From the NCBI RefSeq assembly GCF_000204055.1, contig NW_006768777.1:820036-884035 (forward strand): a stretch of DNA of 64,000 bases. The letters run 5' to 3'. The notes under the pieces were generated by a model. It was given only the letters and a program-made list of their open reading frames with translations. It did no database searches and was not told the DNA's origin. Shown in pieces: positions 11,480 to 21,830 of the stretch. Both the position numbers and the translations under genes were made by a program. This DNA is from Melampsora larici-populina 98AG31. Lineage: Eukaryota; Basidiomycota; Pucciniomycetes; Pucciniales; Melampsoraceae. Within the stretch, counting starts at the first letter, position 1. Each line of letters begins with the position of its first letter.

Positions 11480-14400
11480 ATGGGCTTGATGAATGTGAAC
11501 CATTTATACTGTCTCAATGTGATGACAAACGAGATGACTGATGCAGTGATAATTCAAGGTTATCACGAGACAATCGAAGGCACAACCTCATCTTTTACTT
11601 GCGTTGCTTGTCCCCTCAGTCGACCGATGGTATCCAATGCGATTGCAAAACATAACAGATCCGCTAATCATCGGAAGTTTCACAAGATATGGCTGGAACA
11701 AGAAGCAGCGAGACAAGTCGATTTATCAACAACGGAGGCACCGGAAGTAGAACCTGATCCACCAAGTCCGGATGATCATAATCAGTTTCCAGCGTACAAT
11801 CCCGATTTCGCTGATGTGGAACCAGATCACGAGATCTTAGAAGATCGTCGAAAAAGGCTATTAGACTCGTGGACCAAAGACTTATCCGCTCTCTTTTGCT
11901 CACCAGCGTTAAGCATCAATAGTGACACCAATACTTCTATCAATGATGCTTTAGATCATACACATCATTCCGATTCAGAAAAGGATGAATCAATTGGGTC
12001 AGACGAAGAAGACCCCCTTGAAAACGACAAGGACAAAGACGATTCGTCATGGGCTCCTTTTGCAAATCTTGAGGCACGTCCGTAATGGAAATTTTCCAAA
12101 TATCTTCTTTCTGCTGACAACATTTGTTATCATATTTAGCAAGTTGTTGGTTCGCTTATTCTTGGGTCAACAAGGACTACGAGGTCCTTGTTAGATTATG
12201 AGCGTTTGCGCTGTTTCATCAGCCTACTTGGAGCTAAAATTCCGGCATACAAAACGGTCCAAAAACATCGTCAACGTTTGAAGAAACGTTTTAATTTCAA
12301 TGTTTGTGAAACACTGAGCCCACTCGAAAATCCGTGCTTTGGTTTAACACTTAAGGAAACTTTGAGACAGGCAAGGATAACTCATATCTCACGCCTATAA
12401 GCAGGTTATTAATGTGTTATGAATCTCTGTCTTTGTAGGAACTGGCAAACCCATACGTTGTCGATTTCCTTGAGTTCATACCGGAGCTTCCCGATGCTCA
12501 ATCTAAAGTTCATCGCCTCTCCCAGTCAAAGAAGTGGCGTGAGGAACTTGATGAAGATATTAGAGTTCAGATGGTTGAACAGGGAGATAATCATTTCTAC
12601 TTGTTTGAATTGGTTCAATTGCAGTCAAAAAAAATCATCATTCCTTTCTATTTTTATAAATCTGGTAAAGAAGTCCTGGCCAAGTGTGTCAATGCGGTCC
12701 AAAAGTTTGTCAAAGTAGGTAGAGATTCTAAAATTAGAACTGAATTTAATGCTGTCTCCGCATTTGATTCACCTTCTTGTTCGACAATCAACATCAAAAC
12801 TTTCTGGAGGACGTTTGACCAAATTGAATTGCCTGATGGACAATTAATGAAATCCTATTGTAGCAACGTCATGTATTGTGAGTTGATAGGATTGATTCTG
12901 CAATTTTGCTTTGTAATAACATTTGGTTTGATGTCAAAGCCCAAAAAGGAGACGATTTTATGGAAGTGCCATATCTCAACCCTTGGCGAATAAAAGCAAA
13001 TAGTCAAATTATTCGACATCTCCCTTTGGTCTTGTACTGTGATGACCTTTCGGGTAATGTGTCCAAGAGATGGAACAAGCATTTGGCTTTCTATTTCACT
13101 TTAGCCGGTCTGCCGCCTAAGTTAGCAAATCAAGAATTCAATTGTCATTTTTTATCGACTTCGAACACCGCAGGTGCCTTAGAATTGGCAGACCCCTTGA
13201 TAGACGAGTTGAAGTGAGATTACCACGTTCTTTTATAACTAACATGTTAATGAGGAAAACTGAAAAGGTCTTTCAGCCAATTGACTGAAGATGGCTTTGT
13301 GGCCTTTGATCACAAAGCGCAAAAAGAAGTTTTTGTGATGACTACGATCCTATGCCATCTAGGAGACTCTCCTATGCACGCGGAAGTAACCAACACAATG
13401 AATCCAACATCCTCTCTGACCCCTTGTAGGATTTGTCACTTGAAGGTCAAATCTTTGACAGAAAAGCGGTCATCCAAGTATGTATGCAACTTCCTGGGCA
13501 TAGATGAGGCTGGAGAACGGGTGAGAAGTAATGATGTAATACACATTGTCCCCCAAATGATCTCCTGCTTACTTTGATGATTGTATATTTGCTTTAGATT
13601 TCCCTCCCGACTCGTGATTGGACCGCAACTGCCAATGGTACTAAGGATCTTTGGAAAAAAGCCCAACAGCCTGGACCGATCTCGCACTTTGAATCAGATT
13701 CAGCATCACTTGGATTACGAGATTCTTTGAATACATACTTTGTTAAACGAGCTCAAGAGCTACATAAAAATTGTAATGTATCTAAAGATGATGTAGCCGA
13801 CATGTGTCGTGAGCTGAATGAAAAGTTTGGGGATCGCCTATTTAACCCATTTCTACGTTTGAAAGGTGATTTTGTGTATCATTCTTTTGATTTAGATTGT
13901 TTGTAAGCTGAAAATACATCTCTCTTTTTCCCAGGCTTCAACGGACATCTTGATACTCCAGTGGAAATTTTACACGTTATTTTGTTAGGTATTGCAAAAT
14001 ACCTTTTGCGTCATCAAATGAATGGTTGCAGCCCCGCCGAAAAGGAGAAACTATGGGGGCGCTGGAGGTCCTTTGACACTTCCGGTCTAAATATTCCTCC
14101 AATTCAGCCAAAATACATGATTCAGCATTTTCAAAGCCTGAATGGAAAAGAGTTTCGTGTGGTTTTGCAGGCGGCTCCATTTATTTTTATGGACTCTAAG
14201 ATTTCAGATGAGGAACGTGAAGCATGGACGGCTTTGGCTCACTTGGCACCATATCTCTTTCAGACTGAAATTACTAACATGGATCTGTATTTGAAGGAAC
14301 TCGAGAAACTCATCCAGCGTTTTTTGATTTCAATTGTGAAGCTTTCGGCACAATGGTGCAATAAGCCAAAGTTTCACATGTTGATTCATCTATGTGAATC

Positions 14401-15694
14401 AATTCGAAGATTTGGACCTGCCTGTTTATTTGCAACGGAGAACTTTGAATCTTACAACAGAATCACTAGAAGCTCTTCTATTCATTCGAACCATCTAAGT
14501 CCAGGACGAGATATCTCTAACTCTTTCAACAGTTATAAACTTATTAGGGCACTAGCTTGCGGAGCAATGTTATATGATCAAAAATTGAAAACATACATAC
14601 GTTCCGGATTAAAAGTTCAAGAACTATTTCGAAATAATAAACTGTTTCAAAAGGCGTTAGGTTTCAATGCTTCATGGAACACGGAACCTATATTAGAAGT
14701 TGGAAGTAAGCTGATATTTCCTTCCTCTGCAAAGGAAATATCAGGTTGTATTGAATTATTTCAATTTTTCTGCAATTTTTTCAATGGAAGAGAAATCACG
14801 CTCACAGCCGCTTGCACCCGGTGATCTCATTCCAACTCACATATTCAACAATTTTTCCGCTGAGGACTGGAAAGTCCTTGAAGATGTCACCTTATCGACT
14901 CAACAAAAAGTAACAGCGGATTGTTTTATTTGTTTCAACAACTCAAATGATCAAATTGGAAGCATTGCTCGAGTTCAACGAATATGGGGTGTAGGAGGAT
15001 GTGCTATTTCACAAACAATGATTGAGGCAGTGTATTGTCAAATCGGTCAGGTGAGCTCATACTATGGAATGCGCGAACTACAGCAGACTGATACAAATGT
15101 CTGGATTAAAGTTGAGGTGAGTTAAGACCGATATAAATGGGTCATAAACTGGTGATATTGACTGTTTTGATTTTAAAGTGAATCACTAACTTGTGATTTG
15201 TATTTGACACATAGGACATAGAAGGTGTTATCAATGTCCAACACGACTGCTATAAAAGCAAATGTAACATTAAGAAAGTGAGGCCGACCATGATTGAACG
15301 ACGTGTGTCGAAAAGGTTGGATTTTGCTGTTGTTCACGAAAGTACCATGGATCACATCTTAAACTCGGGCGCCTTCTATTCAGCGGAGATGCATCGTAAG
15401 TATTCTAGGATACAATTGGAAGACAGCCAATCCGATGATTGGGTTGTGGCTGTGGAAAAAGGCCTTGCGACTTGGGAAGCTGCCGTTAAAAAAAAAGACG
15501 ATTCAAAAGAAAAGAAGCGGCAAAAAGAAAAAGATAAATTGTTAGGTAGCCAAACGGGTCAATTTGCTGCACACAAGAAAAGGAAACGCAATCAAAATCA
15601 AAACCCGGCACAGTTTGGACCTTCCAACTCCAAGCTTATTGATAGGTATTTATCAAGCAGACAACCTGTACCTGGCCCTTCCAATTCTACCTGA
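11480..15694 (+). CDS. Plavaka-like transposase
   Basis: Transposase of the Plavaka group (CACTA/EnSpm-related) that is abundant in mushroom and rust genomes. It is multi-exonic, roughly 1,100-1,200 residues. The N-terminus has a Cys2-His-type finger (FTCVACPL...HNRSANHRKFHK) followed by an acidic Ser/Asp region. The middle part carries PLVLYCDDLSGNVSKRWNKH, a block that matches the first catalytic region of the group, then CRICHLKV. The C-terminal catalytic block reads GHLDTPVEILHVILLGIAKYL, then KPKFHMLIHL, IRRFGPACLFATENFESYN and HSNHLSPGRDI. The last exons include VINVQHDC and a Lys-rich tail. Introns are evident near 13217-13270, 13527-13600, 13867-13935 and 15116-15215. The start is uncertain: ATGs at 11480, 11489 and 11531 are all in frame. 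I saw no clear stop inside exons, so this copy may be intact, but I did not close every exon join. Confidence 0.78.
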
Positions 15695-16712
15695 AAACAT
15701 AAATGCAAGGGTTTGTTTCAATTCTCACATTATTTCATGACTGTAATGTATGATTAAGAATTTGATCAAAGTCACAATATTTTTAATCAACCTTTATTCT
15801 CACTTTTGTCTAATTGTTTTTTATCGTGCAACATATGATCAATTTCAACTTCATCTTTTATCTTCGCAAGAGCAAAGAAATCAATCAAACACTCAAACAA
15901 ACGTTTTGTTATTTATTTAAAAGATAAATACAAAATGCATGGTTCAAACACCATCTAATTCGTTATATTGCCAAGATATCCTGTAACCCAATATTAGATT
16001 TGTTTGACTTAAAAGATAACCTTTGAATGTTTCAAACACCGACTAATTGGGTCACTTGCTATTTACAAGAAGATGAGCATTCCATTAAGTTCATCTCAGA
16101 TCATCTCGGTGTTAAAAAGAAAATATAACCTTTAACTTTCAAAGGTAAAGGTTACACCACAAGATCAGCATGACAATAACAATCCTTTCACCTTCAAAGG
16201 AAAAGATATCCGATGACATCTTATCCTTTGGGCGTTCAAAGGATAAGATATCCTTTAAATTTTTAAGATATCAAATCAAGTACCTCCTTTAACTTGCAAA
16301 GATATCAAGTCAATCGGTGTTCAAAGGGCAAGAGAAATTGAAGATATCAGAAAGATTCATCGATATCGTCAACATTATTATTTAAGGAACAATAATATTC
16401 CTTTTGAACGATGAACTTCTTTGATATTATATAACATTCCTTTCGCGCACACCTTATCACAGTTTCTCTTATACTTGTCCAATCTTATAACTTCTCCAAT
16501 GCCTTGCATTCTTCAAAAACATCATCTTTTGTGCCACATCGACTGAGTGAGGAAATCTCAAACGTTCACATCCTTCTACCGCGGGGCCGGACCCTATAAT
16601 TTGAAATTGTCTTTGGGCACCGACTTCAACTTCCATTTCCTTCATGTCATTTCTCTTTTCGTTTCCTCGCATCTTCCCTCACACTCAAGACCAACCATCT
16701 TCCCCGTCACCA
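15695..16712. promoter_or_regulatory. spacer with a cluster of AAGATATC words upstream of the accessory gene
   Basis: About 1 kb without a gene between the two genes of the nested element. From 15972 to about 16370 the word AAGATATC or GATATC recurs at least seven times, interleaved with ATCCTTT/AAAGGAT words and TTCAAAGG. It could be a promoter or a transposase-binding array for the element; that role is inference. Confidence 0.4.
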
Positions 16713-18957
16713 ATGTCTTCTCGCAGTCAACAATCTAAGACCTACCAACGGGCCACCAAATCGCAAACCAGTCCTCAACAACAGCACTCGAATCACAACA
16801 CTCCCAGCGTTTCAGGCTCTCGTGCATCCACACGTTCTCAAAAAAGGAAACTCACACAAAACCAACCATCCTCGCCTTCGCCCGGTTCGACTTGTCCTCA
16901 ACAATATAAGCCGTACCAACGTCCAATTGCTTCACAGCCAAGTCTTCCAGCTCATCACTCGACTCATCGCAACACTCCAAGGTCCTCGGTTTCAAGATCT
17001 ACTCGATATCAAAACAGACATCAACAGCGTGAAACAACGGAAGACCTCAAAACTCACGATTCCCAAAGGTCCAATCCTGTCGAAGAAAATCAGAAAAACT
17101 TAGAAGGACATGATGGATCTCCTCAAAAGGCCGCTGAGGATTCACAGAGGGAAGACTCCGAAGAACCTTTCAATCAGAATGATTTAAAATTATTCAACGC
17201 TGGCTCTGATGATAACAACGGAACCGACCACAGTGCTTATAAACCCGAAGAAAGCAGTGATCGTGATAGCAGTGAACAGGATGAACGTGAAGACAATCAT
17301 CGTAAGTTATCCATCGATTTTGAATTAGATCGAAATTGATCATATTGATTTCTGTGATCTTAGCCTCCAAAGGTGTCACAGTCCGGAACACGTCTCGAAC
17401 TATGTTGAACAACCATAGCAGACAGACTGCTTTCTCTTCCCATATGACCGGACCTCAATCCCAATCCTTCGAAAGAATTGCTACTTGGGCGGATCTCGAT
17501 CAAGATGCTCGCACAGTTGGACGAAAGCTATGTAACGTGAGTTAGACAAACCAATGAAACCTTAATAACTGTTACTGATTTTCGTATCTGACAGGTTACT
17601 GGTAGTGAGGAGCAATTCCATGCCTGCATGGTGGCCACTCTATCGATGCGCCAAGAAATGATAGTGTTATCAAATCAGCTGGAAGAAATCAAGAGGCAAA
17701 TAAGCAAAATACCTCGTGGAGGAGGCTGTGCTTGGAAAGAACAAGAGCACACTGAACTCAAAGTAAGTCGTCTGCTAAGTCCCATTTGGAAAATAATATT
17801 TCCAATTTGCATTTGAACCAATCTGACATTTGCTGAATGCATTGTCATCATCTCTATAGGCAGTTGTTCGATCTACAGCGCTCAAGAAAATCATGGACGG
17901 TGATCTTCAGGCATACACCGCTAAGGAGAACAAATTCATCAATGAGGACCCGCTTCCCTTCTGTTTGTATGGAAAAGTTATGGTAAATGCGCTTCCCATG
18001 TCTTCAAGTGTTTCTTCAAGAACTAATAATTTGTTTAACAAAATAGACTGACATCTTAGGTAAACCAACCGAATGGAAGAAGGAACATCTTCCACCACGA
18101 TATGGTGTTGACCCAGACAACAAATCCAGCCGTGCATTTCATTCCTTGGTAAATACTGTATTGAAGGAGGTCAGAAAAGATTTTGAAACTGTGGTAAGCC
18201 ATTCCGTTATGCCTGCTTGACTTGTCCACCTATCTGACCAACCATCATAAGCTCCTTCAAAACATCTATCTTCCGGATTGAAAAACACCACGTGTCGATG
18301 CCCCGGTACCAATTCTGGACACTATAATTGTCAAAGTAAGTAACTTTTGATCGTGGCATGTGGTTACATGCTGAACCTGTGTATTCCCCGTATGCACAGC
18401 TGTACCAAAAGGAACACGGTGTCAGTGGGCAAGTTCTAGTCACCAAAGAGGTACTCGACCAGGTAGGCTACCTTCGATCATCACGATATGCATGGCTGGT
18501 CAGTTCACCATGTTGTTTATCTATGTGCAACTCATACCTTATAACTTACCCCTGTCTATGTCCGCCTATCAGAGGATGCAAGCAATCCACTGGGGGTTAA
18601 ACCGTAATACAAAGAATTTTAAGTATGGCTCCCGATTGTTGTGGGATGTCATCGATGAACAATTGGAACACTTACGCACTAAATCCACACGATACCGTCA
18701 CGCGTAAGTGATACTATCTCCTTGAAATACTACCACCTTCCAAATACTTACTGGGGGAATTTCACAGGTTTTTTACGTTATGTGACCAAAATGACATCAA
18801 TCGAATCGATGGTACCAAGAATTTTGCCCAATTGAAGGAATCTACTGACTTCTCTATGCCAACTGAGACACAAATTCAAGAAGAAATCGAGTATTTGAAT
18901 CAAACTTTTGGTACGGAACAGTCAGCAGACGAGGTGTTGCATGTACACGAAGTCTAG
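16713..18957 (+). CDS. accessory protein of the nested element, unrecognised
   Basis: Multi-exon gene downstream of, and co-oriented with, the Plavaka-like transposase. Exons: 16713-17301, 17364-17536, 17595-17762, 17860 onward, with further exons to the TAG at 18955-18957. The N-terminal 200 residues are Ser/Gln/Pro/Arg-rich and low complexity, then acidic. A central part (FERIATWADLDQDARTV, then VATLSMRQEMIVLSNQLEEI) could be a short coiled coil. The rest is globular looking (KPTEWKKEHLPPRYGVDPDN, FFTLCDQNDINRIDGTKNF). One exon contains an in-frame TGA (18279-18281, LLQNIYLPD then stop), which CGA would repair. An alternative start is the ATG at 16644. I recognise no family. Its position suggests an accessory transposition protein; a captured host gene is possible. 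Confidence 0.5.
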
Positions 18958-19536
18958 GTTTGATGCATGGTTCTATGACATACAGACTACTTCGGTCTAT
19001 GTTTTCATTTCTTCTTTGATTTCTTATTTTAACTCTTATTTTAACTCTTCTTTGATCTCTCTTAACTCTTATTTTATCTCTTATTTTATCTCTTATCAAT
19101 GGCTCATTTGTACATAAGTCTTTTCCCTCGTCTTTTTTTTTGTATATCATTGTCAACTCTTATTTTGATTTCTCATTAATCTCAATGTGGATTTTTATGT
19201 ATTTGAGTCGACTCAATTATAGCAATTAACACGAAGTCATCTGCAATATTATATTCTGTTTGTGTTTCATTAAACAATTACAAAGTGACAAAATTTATTG
19301 AGTCAATAAATCGAGGCATTCATGTCCTTGCGACCAATGATGGTTGATGGCCTCAACCAGTTTCGAGCAAGTGACAACTGGTTGAATCACCAGTCTTGCA
19401 AAACACGGGTTACAACACCGTAAAACGGCCACGTGTGGCCAACGATGGTCACCACCAAAGAAAAACCTGGTCCTCAACCGTGACTCGACCCCGGCTGAGG
19501 ACCCGTTAGAGGGGGTTCGTGGTGTATGAGTCCAAG
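18958..19536. other. right subterminal region of the nested element
   Basis: No gene. 19001-19105 is a low-complexity tract built from TCTTATTTTAAC and TCTTTGATTTC units. 19300-19524 is GC-richer and contains short inverted words (CAACCAGT...ACTGGTTG) leading to the CACCA terminus. Confidence 0.5.
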
Positions 19537-20124
19537 TCAATCAAAATCATTGACATAAGCAGTTCTTGAAGTCGAGTGTGCTTTGCTAAAAGCTGAAGCA
19601 TCCGCTAGGGCATCATTAAGTTTCTTGTATTTCTTTTCAATAGAATCAATTTGAAATTGGGTTTTAATTTGAGGCGAAGTGAGCTCTTGATCCATTGACT
19701 CTGAATGAGATTGTGGATCTGAATCATCTGGGACGGACACTAAGCTTGAATCAGAGTCAGAATCAGAAAGTGAGGTGAGGCTTGAATCAGAATAATGTGT
19801 CCAATTTTTTTTGTGATCAGAGATAGAGGACAGGCTCGAATCAGAATCCCAGAGAAATGATCGAGTTGAATATCTATCAGAAGTTGAATCCCCATTGCCA
19901 GGAAGATTTAGCCAGGGCTTGTGTGGGTCAAACTTCACTCGCCTGCTAGGACAATCCAATGATGCATGTGGGCAAATATTCCGACTCCCGTAGGCTTTGT
20001 TTAGGCGTAATGGATGCATAGATCTGCTGAATATGGTGGATTGCGCAAGACTGACTTCAAAGTGAGTTATGAAGAAGTGACAAAAAATATTACACAGTTT
20101 ATCTGTAAATGTCTGGTCCGACAT
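19537..20124 (-). pseudogene. probable N-terminal part of the outer element's transposase
   Basis: An open frame of 195 codons starting at the ATG inside the right inverted repeat (20124). The composition is Ser/Asp-rich (SDSSLSSISD, SDSDSDSSLVSVPDDSD) and ends with a helical IEKKYKKLNDALADASAF segment, which suits the disordered N-terminus of a transposase. The TGA that closes it (in GAT TGA CTT) fits a CGA to TGA change. Beyond it the frame would run into the nested element's right end at 19524, and the main transposase body resumes at 10956 past the other end. I infer one gene split in two; an intron may also be present near the start. It could instead be a small independent protein. Confidence 0.5.
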
Positions 20125-20198
20125 TTTACGCCTCTCGGGACTAGCGACTATACAGTTCGTGCTGAGCTACGCACCTCCATTGAAGCCAGGAGGAGCAA

Positions 20199-20819
20199 TG
20201 TTGTATGATCTGCAAGAAGGACGCGACTTCACCTAAGTGACTAAAGACACGAGTAGTTTATAAGAGACTACACGCGTCATTGTAGCAAAACTAGAAGCAA
20301 CACTCGTTTAGTTAGACAGTCGTAACTAATCGAGTGTCCTCGAGATCACATCTAACATAAGTTAGATTGCCAGCTTGACTAGAGACCTCCAGCAAGGAGT
20401 CAAAGTCGAGATACATAGCATCAGATGAATTACTAAGAACTCATCGGGTCCTCACCATAGTTGGCGAGAACCCTACCTTTGCAGTACTAGCGTATCGCCA
20501 TCATAATTGATGAGAACCCTACTTCACAATCCTAGTGTGTTGTTAGTTGTCTCTCTATGTTATATTCTTGTATTCGTAGTATAAATAGAGAACTTCTTTG
20601 CTCGTAATTCAATCCCCAGTTCCAATAGTCTAGAATTACTCGTGTTTGGAATCCTTGTGCCCATATAGTCATCTGCCTTTCTCTACTTGATCCATTATCA
20701 ATTATCATAAGTCAGCCTATAGTCACTAAGTCTTTCCACCACTATTGTCCGCGAAGTTTCTTTTCCCCTAAGTCCCTTAACAGATCCTTAAATCTTACCT
20801 ACGATTTGGTCCTGTTACA
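20199..20819 (+). repeat. probable LTR of a retrotransposon, 621 bp
   Basis: Begins TGTTGTATG and ends CTGTTACA, the TG...CA boundaries of an LTR. TATAAATA at 20580-20587 has the right position and orientation for the U3/R promoter. One base after the end comes TGGTATAATGAGGAG, which looks like a primer binding site, as in Copia-type elements. No second LTR was found in the window, and the bases flanking it do not form a duplication, so this is not a solo LTR. No gag-pol follows; the next open frame is on the opposite strand. Confidence 0.5.
20580..20587 (+). promoter_or_regulatory. TATA box inside the LTR
   Basis: TATAAATA followed about 60 bases later by a C-rich start region; fits the U3/R boundary of the LTR. 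Confidence 0.45.
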
Positions 20820-20871
20820 CTGGTATAATGAGGAGACCGTTCTCATCATATGATCTAATGCCGAGTAAGCT

Positions 20872-21357
20872 TTATTTGTAGCTTGAGGTGTAGTCGAAAT
20901 ATTCTTGTTTTATAGTATCCAGTTGGCGAGACATTAGATCTTGGTGTTGAATAAGGCTCGCAATTTGCCTAGTAGATTCATCCTGTGCGATTTTCAAGTC
21001 CTGCTCAGTCCTCTCCAAGCGGTGCACCAGGGCATCATGCTTCTTTACCAACTCCATCGCAGCTACTGCAATTTGGTAGGATTCATCTACTCTTTTATCT
21101 AGAGTATCTAGCACAATATCTTGACTAGCAAGTACTCTTTTGATATTTTCATCCAAATTCGAACCTTTGAAAGTGGTGGACTGTTCTTCATTATGTATTT
21201 CACGAGAGGAGTTTGAGGCTGATACGCTAATTTTCCCAACAAATTGATTTTGTTTCCTCATGCCAGGGTCTTGATTAGTAGAGGACACTAATTTATCATC
21301 TTGTTCAGACCAGTCACCACCATTTACAATATTCTGAAGACCGCTTAGAGTTGGCAA
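20872..21357 (-). CDS. coiled-coil protein fragment, copy A
   Basis: An open frame of 161 codons. After a polar N-terminus it becomes a long predicted coiled coil (VLDTLDKRVDESYQIAV, MELVKKHDALVHRLERTEQD, LKIAQDESTRQIASLIQHQD) with heptad spacing of Leu/Val/Ile. No enzymatic motif is visible. A second copy of the same coiled-coil segment lies in opposite orientation at 25773-26070, the two flanking the PIF/Harbinger element. The ORF is antisense to the LTR beside it. It may be a retrotransposon-associated ORF (gag-like or accessory); that is inference. Confidence 0.4.
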   Translation of the reverse strand: MPTLSGLQNIVNGGDWSEQDDKLVSSTNQDPGMRKQNQFVGKISVSASNSSREIHNEEQSTTFKGSNLDENIKRVLASQDIVLDTLDKRVDESYQIAVAAMELVKKHDALVHRLERTEQDLKIAQDESTRQIASLIQHQDLMSRQLDTIKQEYFDYTSSYK

Positions 21358-21830
21358 CTCATTTGTAAGAAAGGGACTTGATTGATTATTTGAAAGAGAC
21401 TCAACATTGTCTACAAGAGTTTTAATTTAATTTGATAGATTTTTAAGAGCCCGTTCACTTAAGCGTGATTTCTTGAAATCACATTCAGGGACAGGGCTTT
21501 TCTACACGTAGAAAAGCCTTTTTTTTAAAAAAGCGTTGAAAATCGCTGAAACTCGCGTTTTGTGAAAAAAGAGAGAAACAATCAAAAAGAGAGAGACAAA
21601 TGTGTTTGGTTTGTTAACCATCGAAAATCGATTTCCGACTTGTTGACCATCAGAAATCGATTTTTGACTCGTTGACCATCTCGATCGATCTCAATTTCAT
21701 CTCGATCATTCTCAACTCATCTCAATCATTCTCAACTCATCCTTTCTCTTCTCAACTTGGCCATTCTCGGCTTGTTGACCTCTACATCAGGTGCTCTACA
21801 TACATATCAATCCAAACTACAGTCCCCATC

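Larger units (their letters stand above)
10959..19524. mobile_element. 8.57 kb Plavaka-like (CACTA-related) element nested in the outer element
   Basis: Ends CACCACGAAGCC and (reverse complement) CACCACGAACCC, each flanked by TA (10957-10958 and 19525-19526). The CACCA terminus is close to the CACTA ends of the CMC superfamily. The plus-strand transposase inside is Plavaka-type. The element lies exactly between the two halves of the minus-strand outer transposase, so it most likely inserted into that gene. It also carries an accessory gene (16713-18957). Whether TA is the target duplication or part of the terminus cannot be decided from one copy, but the 26124-27233 element has the same arrangement. 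Confidence 0.68.
8606..20153. mobile_element. 11.5 kb composite DNA transposon bounded by 40-bp inverted repeats
   Basis: 8606-8645 and 20114-20153 are inverted copies with 36 of 40 positions identical, starting GTATAGTCGCTAGTCCC. A TA dinucleotide sits at each outer edge inside the conserved GTATAG, compatible with the TA target used by Tc1/mariner/IS630 transposases. The minus-strand transposase gene inside is of that type. The first ATG of that gene (20124) lies within the right repeat. A second transposon (10959-19524) is nested inside; without it the outer element would be about 3.0 kb, a normal size. The exact target duplication is not certain. Confidence 0.75.

Noticed and set aside
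19001..19120. CTCTTATTTTA repeats resembling a short tandem array or CRISPR-like pattern
   Set aside because: Unit length is irregular with no spacers; simple low-complexity DNA in a eukaryote.
20199..20819. Reading the LTR as a solo LTR
   Set aside because: The five bases before it (AGCAA) are not repeated after it, and a primer-site-like sequence follows.
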